NCBI GenBank assembly: GCA_000381605.1
Contig: KB906754.1
Span: 186,001-250,000, forward strand
Direction of reading: 5' to 3'
Length of the DNA stretch: 64,000 nucleotides
DNA from: Acidobacteriaceae bacterium KBS 89
Lineage (GTDB): Bacteria; Acidobacteriota; Terriglobia; Terriglobales; Acidobacteriaceae
Part shown: positions 24,891-33,826 of the stretch, in pieces
Position numbering within the stretch: position 1 is the stretch's first letter
Layout: each line of letters starts with the position of its first letter
The notes under the pieces: model-generated
Databases searched by the model: none
Told to the model about the DNA's origin: nothing
What the model saw: only the letters and a program-made list of their open reading frames with translations
Made by a program: the position numbers and the translations under genes

Positions 24891-26300
24891 ATGAGCACAG
24901 AACTTATTTATTCCGACGCAACGAAGCTGGCCGAACTGATCCGCACACGCGAGGTCTCTCCGGTCGAAGTCATGAAGGCACACCTTGATCGCATCGAGGC
25001 CGTCAACCCCAGGGTGAATGCGATCGTCACGATTGCCGACGGTGCCCTGGAGTCCGCCAAAGAAGCAGAAGCGGCGGTACTGCGGGGAGATGAACTGGGC
25101 TCCCTGCACGGTGTGCCATTCACGGTGAAGGATTCGATCGACACCGCAAAGGTGCTAACCCGGCGTGGTTCACCGATCTTCAAAGGACGCACACCCGAGA
25201 TCGATGCGACAACCGTTTCGCGCATGAAGAAAGCAGGAGGTATTCTGCTTGCGAAGACCAATCTTCCTGAATTTTCCTATGGGGTCGAAAGCGACAATCT
25301 TCTCACGGGCCGCACGAACAACCCTTGGAACCTGGATCTCACGCCAGGCGGTTCCAGCGGGGGAGAGTCGGCAGCGATCGCGGCGGGCATGTCACCACTT
25401 GGCCTGGGTACCGACCTTGCGATTTCTCTCCGTGGTCCGGCAGCCCACACCGGTATTGTCTCGCTGAAGGCGACACACGGACGAGTCCCTATGACCGGCA
25501 TCTGGCCTCGGGAGCCGCGTCGCTTCTGGCATGTGGGACCGATGGCGCGGAGCATTCGCGATCTGTCGTTGGCCTTTTCGCAACTCGCTGGAGCAGACGG
25601 ACACGACGGCTATTCAAGCAGCGCCGTCCCGTTCGATAACGGCATTGGAAGTTCCAACAAGCGTCCGCTTCGTGTGGGCTGGCTGGTGGAACCCGGCTTT
25701 GGTCCGATCGATCGTGAGGTCGCGGCAACGGTGGAAGCTGCCGCAGCAGCGCTCAAGGATTTCGGGCACACTGTCGAGTCCGTGCGCATCCCGGCACTCG
25801 AGCGCGATTTTGCCCTCGATGTGTGGAGCCGTCTGCATGTCCTCGAGATGAAGCCTGGATTCGTGGAGACGACGGCTGGGCGCAGCGAGGATGAAATTGG
25901 CGACATGGCCAGGTTCATGCTCTCGTTGCCCGACACTCCAGCGGCGGACTACATCGATGCAGCGCAGGCTGTGGAGCGCCTGAAGGATGGTTTTGCCGAA
26001 TACTTCCAGAAGTACGATGTCTTGCTCACTCCGGTATTGCCGACACCGTCCTTCAAGCACGGCCAGGCGGAGTTGTTGATCGACGGCCAGACTGTAAACG
26101 TCATGGGCATCATGTTCGCAACAACGCCGTTGAGCGTGACCGGCCTTCCGGGCGTTTCCATGCGGTTCGGCACGAGCAAGGAAGGAATGCCGATCGGCGT
26201 ACAAATCGTGGGTAATTGGCAAGCCGAGTCCACGATTCTCTACACGGCGTCGCTTCTTGAGCAGGTAAGCCCAGTAAGCGACCTACACCCAAATTTATAA
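24891..26300 (+). CDS. Amidase-signature family amidase
   Basis: 469 residues. The Ser-cisSer-Lys triad of the amidase signature family is visible. Lys is in GVPFTVKDSIDTA (about 79), cis-Ser in TPGGSSGGESAAIAAG (about 154), and nucleophile Ser in LAISLRGPAAHTG (about 178). The C-terminal half has VLLTPVLPTPSF and GLPGVSMRFGTSKEGMPIGV. It hydrolyses a linear amide in the cytosol; the natural substrate is unknown. It is not part of gatCAB, since gatB and gatC are absent. ATG 24891 follows GAGAGGTGAACC. It is paired with the divergent tetR. Its composition is more balanced than the C-rich surroundings, consistent with acquisition as a regulator-enzyme cassette. Confidence 0.9.
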   Translation: MSTELIYSDATKLAELIRTREVSPVEVMKAHLDRIEAVNPRVNAIVTIADGALESAKEAEAAVLRGDELGSLHGVPFTVKDSIDTAKVLTRRGSPIFKGRTPEIDATTVSRMKKAGGILLAKTNLPEFSYGVESDNLLTGRTNNPWNLDLTPGGSSGGESAAIAAGMSPLGLGTDLAISLRGPAAHTGIVSLKATHGRVPMTGIWPREPRRFWHVGPMARSIRDLSLAFSQLAGADGHDGYSSSAVPFDNGIGSSNKRPLRVGWLVEPGFGPIDREVAATVEAAAAALKDFGHTVESVRIPALERDFALDVWSRLHVLEMKPGFVETTAGRSEDEIGDMARFMLSLPDTPAADYIDAAQAVERLKDGFAEYFQKYDVLLTPVLPTPSFKHGQAELLIDGQTVNVMGIMFATTPLSVTGLPGVSMRFGTSKEGMPIGVQIVGNWQAESTILYTASLLEQVSPVSDLHPNL

Positions 26301-26864
26301 ATTGTTCGTAGGTTCGGAGGCGGTGGTACAAGTTTCATAACAGACTCGGATCTGCTTTTGGTCCTTGTCTTTGTGTTGGCTCGTGCTTCTGCCTTCCGCT
26401 TGTCTTTTGCTGTCGCAGTTTGCATTGTCTGTCCCAGCCACTGAGCATTGCTTCTAGGTAAAGCCGGGCTTCAGCCCAGCGTCTAGCCTGGCTGCAAAGC
26501 GGCTTACCGCTCTTGCTCGTCGGGGTGTAACGCCGGAGTGGAGCCCGAAGGGCGAAACGACTGCATCGTTGCCGTTGTTCTTGCTTTTGTCGTCGTATTT
26601 AATTTTTTTCTGCGTTTTTAGCCCAAAAAAAGCATGTCAAGCCTCAAAACCACCTAACCCATTCTCTATCATCAACTTACACTTGGCGTATTAGTTACAC
26701 TCAACCCGCTATAATCAAAATAGAAATCGAGAAAGGCCTCGGCACGCCGAGGCCTTTGCATTTAACCCAATAAGTCCTTATCCAGCAATATTTTGGAAAC
26801 AACCCTTTTGTTATGAATATTTGCAGACCAAGACACACACCGTAAACTATTGAATAGAAAAACC
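26301..26864. other. 564-base non-coding stretch between amidase and murG
   Basis: No convincing gene. It contains short dyads (GGGCTTCAGCCC at about 26467), T-rich patches, and near its right end a TATAAT box (26710-26715) closely followed by a strong hairpin (26732-26757). The right part is AT-rich compared with the rest of the window. It may hold the 3' end signals of the murD-murG transcript and one small transcribed unit. Confidence 0.6.
26732..26760. terminator. Strong hairpin in the murG-amidase gap
   Basis: Eleven-bp perfect stem AAAGGCCTCGG (26732-26742) / CCGAGGCCTTT (26747-26757) with loop CACG, then GCATTT. It could end the minus-strand murG transcript or a short plus-strand RNA beginning just after the TATAAT at 26710. 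Confidence 0.75.
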
Positions 26865-27977
26865 TTACGTGCGGGCAATAGGGGGGGAGTGGGTACCCCT
26901 TAGGGCAGCAACCATCTCCCCAATCCTTCGCAGGGCACCGGGCTTCCCCATCGCCCTGGCCGAGAGGCCCATCGTTCTCAACCGCTCACCGTCGGTCAAC
27001 AATCCGCCAAGCCGGTCAAGAAGAACTTCGGGGGTCAGCTCCGTCTGTAGCAGCATCTCGGCCGCTCCGCCGCGAGCCACCAGCTCTGCGTTCTTCCGCT
27101 GATGGTCGTCCGCAGCCGTAGGCAGCGGCACAAGCAATGAGGGCTTTCCCGCCGCAGCCAACTCGGCAACTGTACTGCCGGCCCGGGCCAACACCAAATC
27201 GGCCGCGGCATACTCCTTCGGCATATCAGTAAGAAAGGCACTCACCTCGACCCTCGCCGGATCGACACCCGCCTTGGCATAAGCTTCTCTCGTGGCGGCA
27301 AGGGCCTTCTCGCCTGTCTGATGAACAATCGTCAGACCCGGCACCCGATCCAGCAGCCTTACCGCTATGCCCGGCATAGTCTCATTGAAGATCTTCGCCC
27401 CATTGCTTCCCGCAGTAACCAGCAATCGTCGCGTCGGTCCAAGCAATCTATCCGGCACCGCGAAGACCTCGTCCCGCACCGGCACACCAGTCACCGTCGC
27501 GTTGCGAAAATACATCGCAGTCTCAGAAAAGTTCACAGCAGCAGCCCTTACGTACTTGCCCACCAGCCGGTTCGTCATCCCCGGCACTGCATTCGGCTCG
27601 TACGCCAAGGTAGGCACTCGCAGCAGAATCGCCGCCATCATCGCCGGTCCCGAAGCATACCCACCAACGCCAACCACCACATCCGGTCTAAAACTCCGCA
27701 CCAAACCAACACACCGCATCAAGCCCAGCGGAAGGTCCAGCATCGTCCGTACCCGGGTCGCCAAACTGACGTTCTTCAGCTGCCCTACCCGAATCAACTC
27801 CAGCGGAAATCCCGCCTCCGGCACCAGCTTCGTCTCGAGCCCTCGCGCCGTCCCCACAAACCGCACCTCGGCTCCATGCACATCCCGCAGCTCCCGGGCA
27901 ATCGCCAGCCCCGGGATAACATGCCCACCCGTTCCGCCACCAGCAATCAAGACTCTCAGACTGGATCGATCGCCCAC
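26865..27977 (-). CDS. murG: Undecaprenyldiphospho-muramoylpentapeptide GlcNAc transferase
   Basis: Converts lipid I to lipid II on the cytoplasmic face of the membrane. GT-B fold with the N-terminal LRVLIAGGGTGGHVIPGLAI, the VVVGVGGYASGPAMMAA loop, LAYEPNAVPGMTNR, and the UDP-GlcNAc site LVLARAGSTVAELAAAGKPS. 370 residues. GTG at 27977 starts one base after the ftsW stop, so the pair is translationally coupled. It is the last gene of the contiguous mraZ-murG half; the remaining dcw genes resume 5.5 kb away. Confidence 0.97.
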   Translation of the reverse strand: MGDRSSLRVLIAGGGTGGHVIPGLAIARELRDVHGAEVRFVGTARGLETKLVPEAGFPLELIRVGQLKNVSLATRVRTMLDLPLGLMRCVGLVRSFRPDVVVGVGGYASGPAMMAAILLRVPTLAYEPNAVPGMTNRLVGKYVRAAAVNFSETAMYFRNATVTGVPVRDEVFAVPDRLLGPTRRLLVTAGSNGAKIFNETMPGIAVRLLDRVPGLTIVHQTGEKALAATREAYAKAGVDPARVEVSAFLTDMPKEYAAADLVLARAGSTVAELAAAGKPSLLVPLPTAADDHQRKNAELVARGGAAEMLLQTELTPEVLLDRLGGLLTDGERLRTMGLSARAMGKPGALRRIGEMVAALRGTHSPPIART

Positions 27978-27978
27978 A

Positions 27979-29073
27979 CTAATCGATCTCGCGAGTAATA
28001 TTCAGCAACACACCCATGCCGGCCAGCGTAATAAAGATCGAAGTTCCTCCCGAAGAAATAAAAGGTAGCGGAATTCCCTTCGTTGGCAGCAGCGCCAGCA
28101 CCACGCTCATATTGAAGAACGCCTGGACCAGAATCGCAGTCGTCAGTCCAAAGGCTAGAAACCGTGCAAATGGATCGGTCGACAGAAACGCCGCCCGCAG
28201 CCCGCGATACCCAAGCGACACAAACAAACCCACCACCAGGATCGCCCCAATCAATCCCAGCTCCTCACAAATATTGGCGAAGATAAAGTCCGTCTGCACC
28301 TCCGGCAGATAAAACAGCTTCTGCCTACCCTCCATCAGACCCAACCCTCGAATTCCGCCCGTTCCAACCGCAATCAGCGACTGCAGGATATGGAATCCAG
28401 TCCCTCGGGGATCAGCCTCCGGATTGATGAACGCCATCATCCGGTCATGTCGAAACTTCACATGAAACAGCATGTAATACAACACCGGCGAAGCCAGCGC
28501 GGCACCGACCGCGAAGTACCTCTTCCGAGCCCCCGCCAGATACAGCATCAACGCCGTGACGAACATGCAAACCAGGCCCGTCCCCAAATCCGGTTCCTTC
28601 AAAATCAGCGCCGTAAACGCCAGCGGCACAGCAACAGCCCGCAAAATCGTACCCTTCCAGTCATCCATCTGGTGAATCCGTGTCTGCAAAAAGTAAGCCA
28701 GAAACAAGACCAGCACCGGCTTAGCCAACTCGGAAGGCTGGAAAGTAAACAGGTCTCCAAAACGCACCCAGCGGTGAGTATTATGCGATCCGCTCACCGC
28801 AAATACACCGATCAGCATCAACGTCGTCACCGCAACCGCAGGAAAAACCACCCGAGGGTTGTTATACCGGCGATAATCCACCTGCATCAGCAGGACCATC
28901 GCAATCAGGCCAAGCACTGCCCACAACGCCTGCCTCATCACATACGAATACGGCGAGCCGAGACTCGATTGTGCCATCACGGCCGAAGCCGAAAACACCG
29001 TCACCAGCCCAAACAGCACCAGCAGCAGCACCACTCCGAAGAGCCACTTGTCCACCCCTACTCTCTTCGCCAT
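27979..29073 (-). CDS. ftsW: Septal peptidoglycan polymerase FtsW (SEDS)
   Basis: 364 residues with about ten membrane segments. SEDS signatures: FGDLFTFQPSELAKPVLVLF, LKEPDLGTGLV with the catalytic-loop region after it, and the terminal LPTKGIPLPFISSGGTS. Polymerises lipid II with its partner FtsI at the septum. It sits between murD and murG as in canonical dcw clusters. ATG 29073, 30 bases after the murD stop. Confidence 0.97.
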   Translation of the reverse strand: MAKRVGVDKWLFGVVLLLVLFGLVTVFSASAVMAQSSLGSPYSYVMRQALWAVLGLIAMVLLMQVDYRRYNNPRVVFPAVAVTTLMLIGVFAVSGSHNTHRWVRFGDLFTFQPSELAKPVLVLFLAYFLQTRIHQMDDWKGTILRAVAVPLAFTALILKEPDLGTGLVCMFVTALMLYLAGARKRYFAVGAALASPVLYYMLFHVKFRHDRMMAFINPEADPRGTGFHILQSLIAVGTGGIRGLGLMEGRQKLFYLPEVQTDFIFANICEELGLIGAILVVGLFVSLGYRGLRAAFLSTDPFARFLAFGLTTAILVQAFFNMSVVLALLPTKGIPLPFISSGGTSIFITLAGMGVLLNITREID

Positions 29074-29103
29074 GCCGTCACTTCCCGCTTCCCTGCTGTC
29101 TGC

Positions 29104-30462
29104 TCAATCGAGTTCGTTCACCAACTGCCGGAACACCCGGCCGCGCTGCTCATAATTTTCAAACTGGTCGAAGCTCGAGCAGGCGGGCGACAGCAAAACC
29201 ACGTCGCCAATCGTCGCAGCCTTTGCGGCCTTCGCAACGGCGACCTGCAGCGTCTCCGCTGAAACTATCTTCACGACTCCACGCAGTTCACGCTCAATCT
29301 TTTCCGCTGCCGAACCAATGGTGTAAACAATCTTCACCCGCTCCTTCAACATCCCGGACATCAACGTGTAATCCGAATCCTTATCCTTCCCGCCAAGAAT
29401 CAAGTGGATTCCGCCGGCAAATGAAGCCACCGCCTTCATCGCCGCATCCACATTGGTCGCCTTCGAATCGTTGTAGAACTCCACACCATTCACGACCTTG
29501 ACCAGCTCCAACCTATGCTCCACCGCCGCGAACCCAGCCACCGAAGCCCGAATACTCTCCGCCGGAATCTTAGCCAATCGAGCCGCACATACCGCAGCCA
29601 GAACGTTCTCCACATTGTGCGAGCCCTTCAGATGTATATCGCTGACCGGCATCACAGGCTCAGCCTTCGCGCCCTCGCGAGGTACAAACAGAATGCTCTC
29701 GCCGTGCACGAACGCGCCCTGCTTGATCGGTCGACGTCCACTAAACCAGTAAATCTGTGCCTTTGTCTTCAACGCAACCATCTGCGCCGCTTTGTCCTCC
29801 GCGTTCAAAACCAGAAAGTCTTCCGCCACCTGCCGTTCCGTAATTCTCGCCTTTGCGGCGGCGTAGGTCTCAAAGCTGCCATGTCGATCCAAATGATCAG
29901 GCGTGATGTTTAGGACGACTGCAATCCACGGATGAAACTCTTCCACCGTCTCCAACTGGAAGCTCGACACCTCAAGCACGCTGACTGTCTCCTGCGTACT
30001 CTTAGCCACCAGGTCGATCACCGGCAACCCGATATTTCCCCCCACCAGAGTCGGCACGCCAGTATCGCTGAAGATCTTCCCCACCAGAGTCGTAGTCGTC
30101 GTCTTCCCATTCGACCCCGTAATCGCAACAACCCGCCCTTGCAGATACCGGCTCGCAAGCTCCAGTTCCCCAATCACCGGCAGTCCAAACGCCACTACCT
30201 GCTTCACCTCGGGCGTATCCATCGGCACTCCCGGCGAGACAACGATCAAATCCTGTCGCCGAAACGTCAGCAGCCCATGTCCTCCTGACTCAACCATGAT
30301 CCCCGCCTCCAGCAGTGCAGGGATCTCCTTCGCCAGCGCCACCGCACTGCGCGTATCGCTCACGGTCACCCGCGCCCCTTGCCCGCGCAGAAACATCGCA
30401 GCCGACAAGCCGGACTTACCCAGCCCCACCACCAGCACCCGCTTGTTTTTCAAATCCATCAT
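29104..30462 (-). CDS. murD: UDP-N-acetylmuramoyl-L-alanine--D-glutamate ligase
   Basis: Adds D-Glu to UDP-MurNAc-L-Ala. N-terminal VLVVGLGKSGLSAAMFLRG, P-loop ITGSNGKTTTTTLVGKIF, PDHLDRHGSFETYAAAK, and C-terminal NDSKATNVDAAMKAV with LLSPACSSFDQFENYEQRG are diagnostic. 452 residues from ATG 30462; ATG 30459 is equally possible and has AAGG five bases upstream. A GTG at 30471 was rejected as too long. It follows mraY by 13 bases. Confidence 0.97.
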   Translation of the reverse strand: MMDLKNKRVLVVGLGKSGLSAAMFLRGQGARVTVSDTRSAVALAKEIPALLEAGIMVESGGHGLLTFRRQDLIVVSPGVPMDTPEVKQVVAFGLPVIGELELASRYLQGRVVAITGSNGKTTTTTLVGKIFSDTGVPTLVGGNIGLPVIDLVAKSTQETVSVLEVSSFQLETVEEFHPWIAVVLNITPDHLDRHGSFETYAAAKARITERQVAEDFLVLNAEDKAAQMVALKTKAQIYWFSGRRPIKQGAFVHGESILFVPREGAKAEPVMPVSDIHLKGSHNVENVLAAVCAARLAKIPAESIRASVAGFAAVEHRLELVKVVNGVEFYNDSKATNVDAAMKAVASFAGGIHLILGGKDKDSDYTLMSGMLKERVKIVYTIGSAAEKIERELRGVVKIVSAETLQVAVAKAAKAATIGDVVLLSPACSSFDQFENYEQRGRVFRQLVNELD

Positions 30463-30475
30463 GACCTTCACAGTC

Positions 30476-31612
30476 TCATCGGAGCTTCAACGTAGTCAAC
30501 GCAAACAGCGCGAACACTAGTGCCAATATCCAAAACCGCGCAATCACCTTCGACTCCGACCACCCCATCAACTCGAAATGATGGTGCAACGGCGCCATCT
30601 TGAAGATGCGCTTTCCATTCCGCAATTTATAGCTCCCCACTTGCAGCATCACACTCAGCGCCTCAAGAATAAACACGCCGCCAATAAATGGCAGCAGCAA
30701 CTCTTGCTTAATCACAACCGCCACCGTTCCAATCGCCCCGCCAAGGGCCAGGCTCCCGACATCCCCCATAAAGACCTCTGCCGGATGCGCGTTGTACCAA
30801 AGGAACCCAATGCTCGCCCCCACCATCGACCCGCAGAAGACGGTCAACTCACTCACCATCGGATTCCTTTGCAATTCCAGGTAATCCGAGAAGACAACAT
30901 GCCCACTCACATAAGTCAGCACCGTCAGCGCGCCACCGGCAATTATCGTGCATCCGATCGCCAGCCCATCCAGCCCATCGGTTAGATTCACCGCGTTGCT
31001 CGCACCTGAAATTACAATCATGACGAAGACGACGAACGGCACAAACACCAGCCAGTGCATGTGCGGAATATGTCCCATCCACTCCCACACCAGATCCGGC
31101 CGAAATCGCTTCGCAAACGGAACCATAAGCCGCGTGGAATACGTCCCGTGAGTCTCCATCACCACCAGTGCAGACGCCACTCCAGCGCTCACCACAAACT
31201 GCAAGCCCAGCTTCGCCCGCGCCGTCAGTCCTTTATTGCGGCGGTGCACCACCTTGATATAGTCGTCCGCAAACCCGATCGCCCCAAACGCCAGCGTTGA
31301 CAGCATCACCAGCCACACATACGGATTCGAAAGATCCGACCACAGAAGCGTGGGCACAAGAATCGAGATGCAGATCAGCACCCCGCCCATCGTCGGTGTC
31401 CCACTCTTCTTCTGGTGGGACTGCGGACCTTCTTCACGGATGTATTGCCCGATCTGAAACTCGCGCAGCCTCTCAATCACATATGGCCCGATAAGCAACC
31501 CGATCAGCAGCGCCGTCAGGCTCGCGAACACAGTGCGAAACGTGAGATAGCGAAAGATTCGAAACAGTCGGAAATAGGGAAACAGTTTCTGATACAGCAG
31601 CCAATAAAGCAA
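30476..31612 (-). CDS. mraY: Phospho-N-acetylmuramoyl-pentapeptide transferase
   Basis: Ten-TM enzyme making lipid I from UDP-MurNAc-pentapeptide and undecaprenyl phosphate. Catalytic blocks: GFADDYIKVVHRRNKGL, AVNLTDGLDGLAIG and the HHHFE loop in MAPLHHHFELMGWSE. 378 residues. The start is TTG at 31612: the resulting MLYWLLYQKLFPYF aligns with the known MraY N-terminus, and AAGGCGG lies upstream. No ATG upstream is in frame. Confidence 0.96.
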   Translation of the reverse strand: MLYWLLYQKLFPYFRLFRIFRYLTFRTVFASLTALLIGLLIGPYVIERLREFQIGQYIREEGPQSHQKKSGTPTMGGVLICISILVPTLLWSDLSNPYVWLVMLSTLAFGAIGFADDYIKVVHRRNKGLTARAKLGLQFVVSAGVASALVVMETHGTYSTRLMVPFAKRFRPDLVWEWMGHIPHMHWLVFVPFVVFVMIVISGASNAVNLTDGLDGLAIGCTIIAGGALTVLTYVSGHVVFSDYLELQRNPMVSELTVFCGSMVGASIGFLWYNAHPAEVFMGDVGSLALGGAIGTVAVVIKQELLLPFIGGVFILEALSVMLQVGSYKLRNGKRIFKMAPLHHHFELMGWSESKVIARFWILALVFALFALTTLKLR

Positions 31613-31766
31613 ATTGTTCCGCCTTTTACCTGCAGCTCAGGCCCAGTTTTATGCTGCAAGTCAGGCCTATCTTAACAGCCCGGCTACCCGAACTCCCGTG
31701 GTTATCTCATCGAGGAACCAATAGCATGAACCAACCCGAATCCCGCCCGCGCGCAAGGGCCCCAGA

Positions 31767-32411
31767 TCAAAGCCCATTCTCCAGCGCGAAGCAAAGCGCA
31801 TCCGCAGCCATGGCAAGCTCAAACGCAAGATGAGCATGGATGTCAGTGTCCTCTGCCTGCCTAAGCAACTCGGTCGCGACCGGGAACAGATCAGTCCCTT
31901 TACCTCGTTTTTCATTCGCGACCTTTTCTAACCGGCCGTCCGTCTCCGCAATCACTTTTTGCAGCCACTCCGGCGTGGGAGGTGCCACCCTTTGTCTGTG
32001 CCTATCTCTCGCCGCATACAGTCCTGCAAGCGAAAGATGCTCCGCCGCCCTTAGTATCCCCAGCGCCTGCAAAATGAGTTTGTTCTCCGCGTCTTCCTCG
32101 ACTGCCTGCTGGTACAGCTTCACCCCTCGCTCAAGCAGGCCCCTCAGGTCTTTGCCGGTACCTTTCTCCATCAGAGAAATCACTACCGCAGCCCGCTGCA
32201 TATGATGAAACGCCGTCATCAACCCGTAGTCTGCGGCATAAACAACCCTCGGCCTGGCTATTTGCGTAACCCTCTTCGCCTTATGTTTCTTGACGGCCTT
32301 GCGGATCGCATTGACCGCACGCTTGGTTGGCTTGGCCATCGTTTTGGATTTAGCGATGGCACCGCCCTTACTGGATTTCACGTTCTTACGGCGCGCGTTC
32401 CCTGTTGCCAT
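31767..32411 (-). CDS. Unrecognised 214-residue protein embedded between murF and mraY
   Basis: No family recognised. The first 50 residues are very basic (ARRKNVKSSKGGAIAKSK, then KPTKRAVNAIRKAVKKHKAK), resembling histone H1-like or nucleic-acid-binding tails. The rest is predicted all-helical without membrane segments or signal peptide, with LMTAFHHMQRAAVVISLMEK and a final helix LAFELAMAADALCFALENG. ATG 32411 has GAGAGGTG upstream and lies 27 bases after murF, so it should be co-transcribed with the mur genes. Standard dcw clusters have nothing here. A structural or regulatory role linked to wall synthesis is conceivable but unsupported. Confidence 0.72.
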   Translation of the reverse strand: MATGNARRKNVKSSKGGAIAKSKTMAKPTKRAVNAIRKAVKKHKAKRVTQIARPRVVYAADYGLMTAFHHMQRAAVVISLMEKGTGKDLRGLLERGVKLYQQAVEEDAENKLILQALGILRAAEHLSLAGLYAARDRHRQRVAPPTPEWLQKVIAETDGRLEKVANEKRGKGTDLFPVATELLRQAEDTDIHAHLAFELAMAADALCFALENGL

Positions 32412-32437
32412 AGTCAGACACCTCTCTGCGAAATATA

Positions 32438-33826
32438 TTACTGAGGACCCGCCGCAATAATTGTGAATGCCTTCTCAAGGCGCACGCCCCGAGAAGCCTT
32501 CAACAACACTACGTCTCCCGCACGCAAGTTCGCAACCAGCCACTCTCCAGCCTCTTCCGGGCTTGCGACAAAGAGCGCCTCAACCCCACCCGCCTTTGCT
32601 GCGCTAACCACAGCTTGAGCCACCCCACGTACCCCCAGAACGAAATCCACCCCATGCTCAACCATTCGCGAACCACAGGCTGCATGCAGCGCCTCAGCCT
32701 CTGCCCCAAGCTCCAGCATCTCGCCGGCGACCACAATATGCCGTTCCCCCGGGATCGCCATCAGCGCATCCACCATCGCATTGAGTGCCGCCGGGTTCGA
32801 GTTGTAACAATCATTGATCAGAGTCGCCCCACGCCACTCCAAAGTCTCACCGCGTTTGTCGCCCGGACGCATCTCGCTGACTGCAGCCGCGCAATCATCA
32901 AGCCCCATCCCGCTTTGCAATCCGGTCGCGATCGCCGCCAGTGCATTGGAAACATTGTGCCTTCCCAGCATCTTCAGCTGCACGCTCGCACGTTCGCCCT
33001 TCACCTCTACGGTAAACACCACACCCTCCGCGCCCACCTCCGCAACGTGAACCGCCCGCACCGCGGCCCCTTCTCCGACCCCATAGAGGACCGCACGCGC
33101 CCCCATCCCTTTGCCAAACAAACACACATACGGATCGTCGAAGTTTAAGACCGCAACCCCATCCTTTGGCAACGCCTCAATCAACTCATACTTCGCCCGC
33201 GCGATCCCCGCAATTCCATCGGGGAAAAACTCCAGATGCACCGGCCCGACGTTCGAAACCACCGCCCAGTCCGGCTCTGCAATCTTGGCCAGCGCAGCGA
33301 TCTCCCCAGCATGGTTCATCCCCATCTCGATAACCGCAACCTCATGCTCCCGCTCAAGCCTCAGCAACTGCAATGGCAACCCAAATCCGTTGTTCAAATT
33401 CCCCGCCGACTTCAACACCTTGAACTTCACCCCGAGGACCTGTGCCACCGCCTCCTTCGTGGTCGTCTTCCCCGCCGACCCCGTCACTCCAATGACGCGT
33501 CCACCCCAATCCTTTCGCACAGCACGAGCAAGTTGCTGCAACGCCCGCAGCACGCAATCCTCACAGTCCGCCACTTGCAGCAAACGCTTCTCATCCACCT
33601 CCGCCGGCACCACCCAGCGATTGCTTACGACTGCCGCGATCGCCCCATTCGCAAGTGCAGCCTGCACATAGTCATGCCCGTCCAACCGTTCACCGCGGAC
33701 GGCAAAGAACAACTCTCCAGCGCCGATCGTCCGTGAATCGATCCCATACCCCACCGCCTCCGCCAACGTATCGAACTCGCCATCCGCGTGAATCCAATCC
33801 GCAACTTGCCCCAATGTCAGCTTCAC
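32438..33826 (-). CDS. murF: UDP-N-acetylmuramoyl-tripeptide--D-alanyl-D-alanine ligase
   Basis: Adds D-Ala-D-Ala to complete the UDP-MurNAc-pentapeptide. It has the first-domain signature GIDSRTIGAGELFFAVRGER, P-loop GVTGSAGKTTTKEAVAQVL, the NLNNGFGLPLQLL and EMGMNHAGEIAAL motifs, and DCYNSNPAALNAMVDAL in the third domain. 462 residues. Start GTG at 33826 overlaps the murE stop as GTGA, indicating translational coupling. Confidence 0.97.
   Translation of the reverse strand: MKLTLGQVADWIHADGEFDTLAEAVGYGIDSRTIGAGELFFAVRGERLDGHDYVQAALANGAIAAVVSNRWVVPAEVDEKRLLQVADCEDCVLRALQQLARAVRKDWGGRVIGVTGSAGKTTTKEAVAQVLGVKFKVLKSAGNLNNGFGLPLQLLRLEREHEVAVIEMGMNHAGEIAALAKIAEPDWAVVSNVGPVHLEFFPDGIAGIARAKYELIEALPKDGVAVLNFDDPYVCLFGKGMGARAVLYGVGEGAAVRAVHVAEVGAEGVVFTVEVKGERASVQLKMLGRHNVSNALAAIATGLQSGMGLDDCAAAVSEMRPGDKRGETLEWRGATLINDCYNSNPAALNAMVDALMAIPGERHIVVAGEMLELGAEAEALHAACGSRMVEHGVDFVLGVRGVAQAVVSAAKAGGVEALFVASPEEAGEWLVANLRAGDVVLLKASRGVRLEKAFTIIAAGPQ

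Noticed and set aside
26440..26560. Possible tRNA or structured RNA in the amidase-murG gap
   Set aside because: Several short dyads occur but no cloverleaf with acceptor stem, T-loop and CCA-type end could be drawn.
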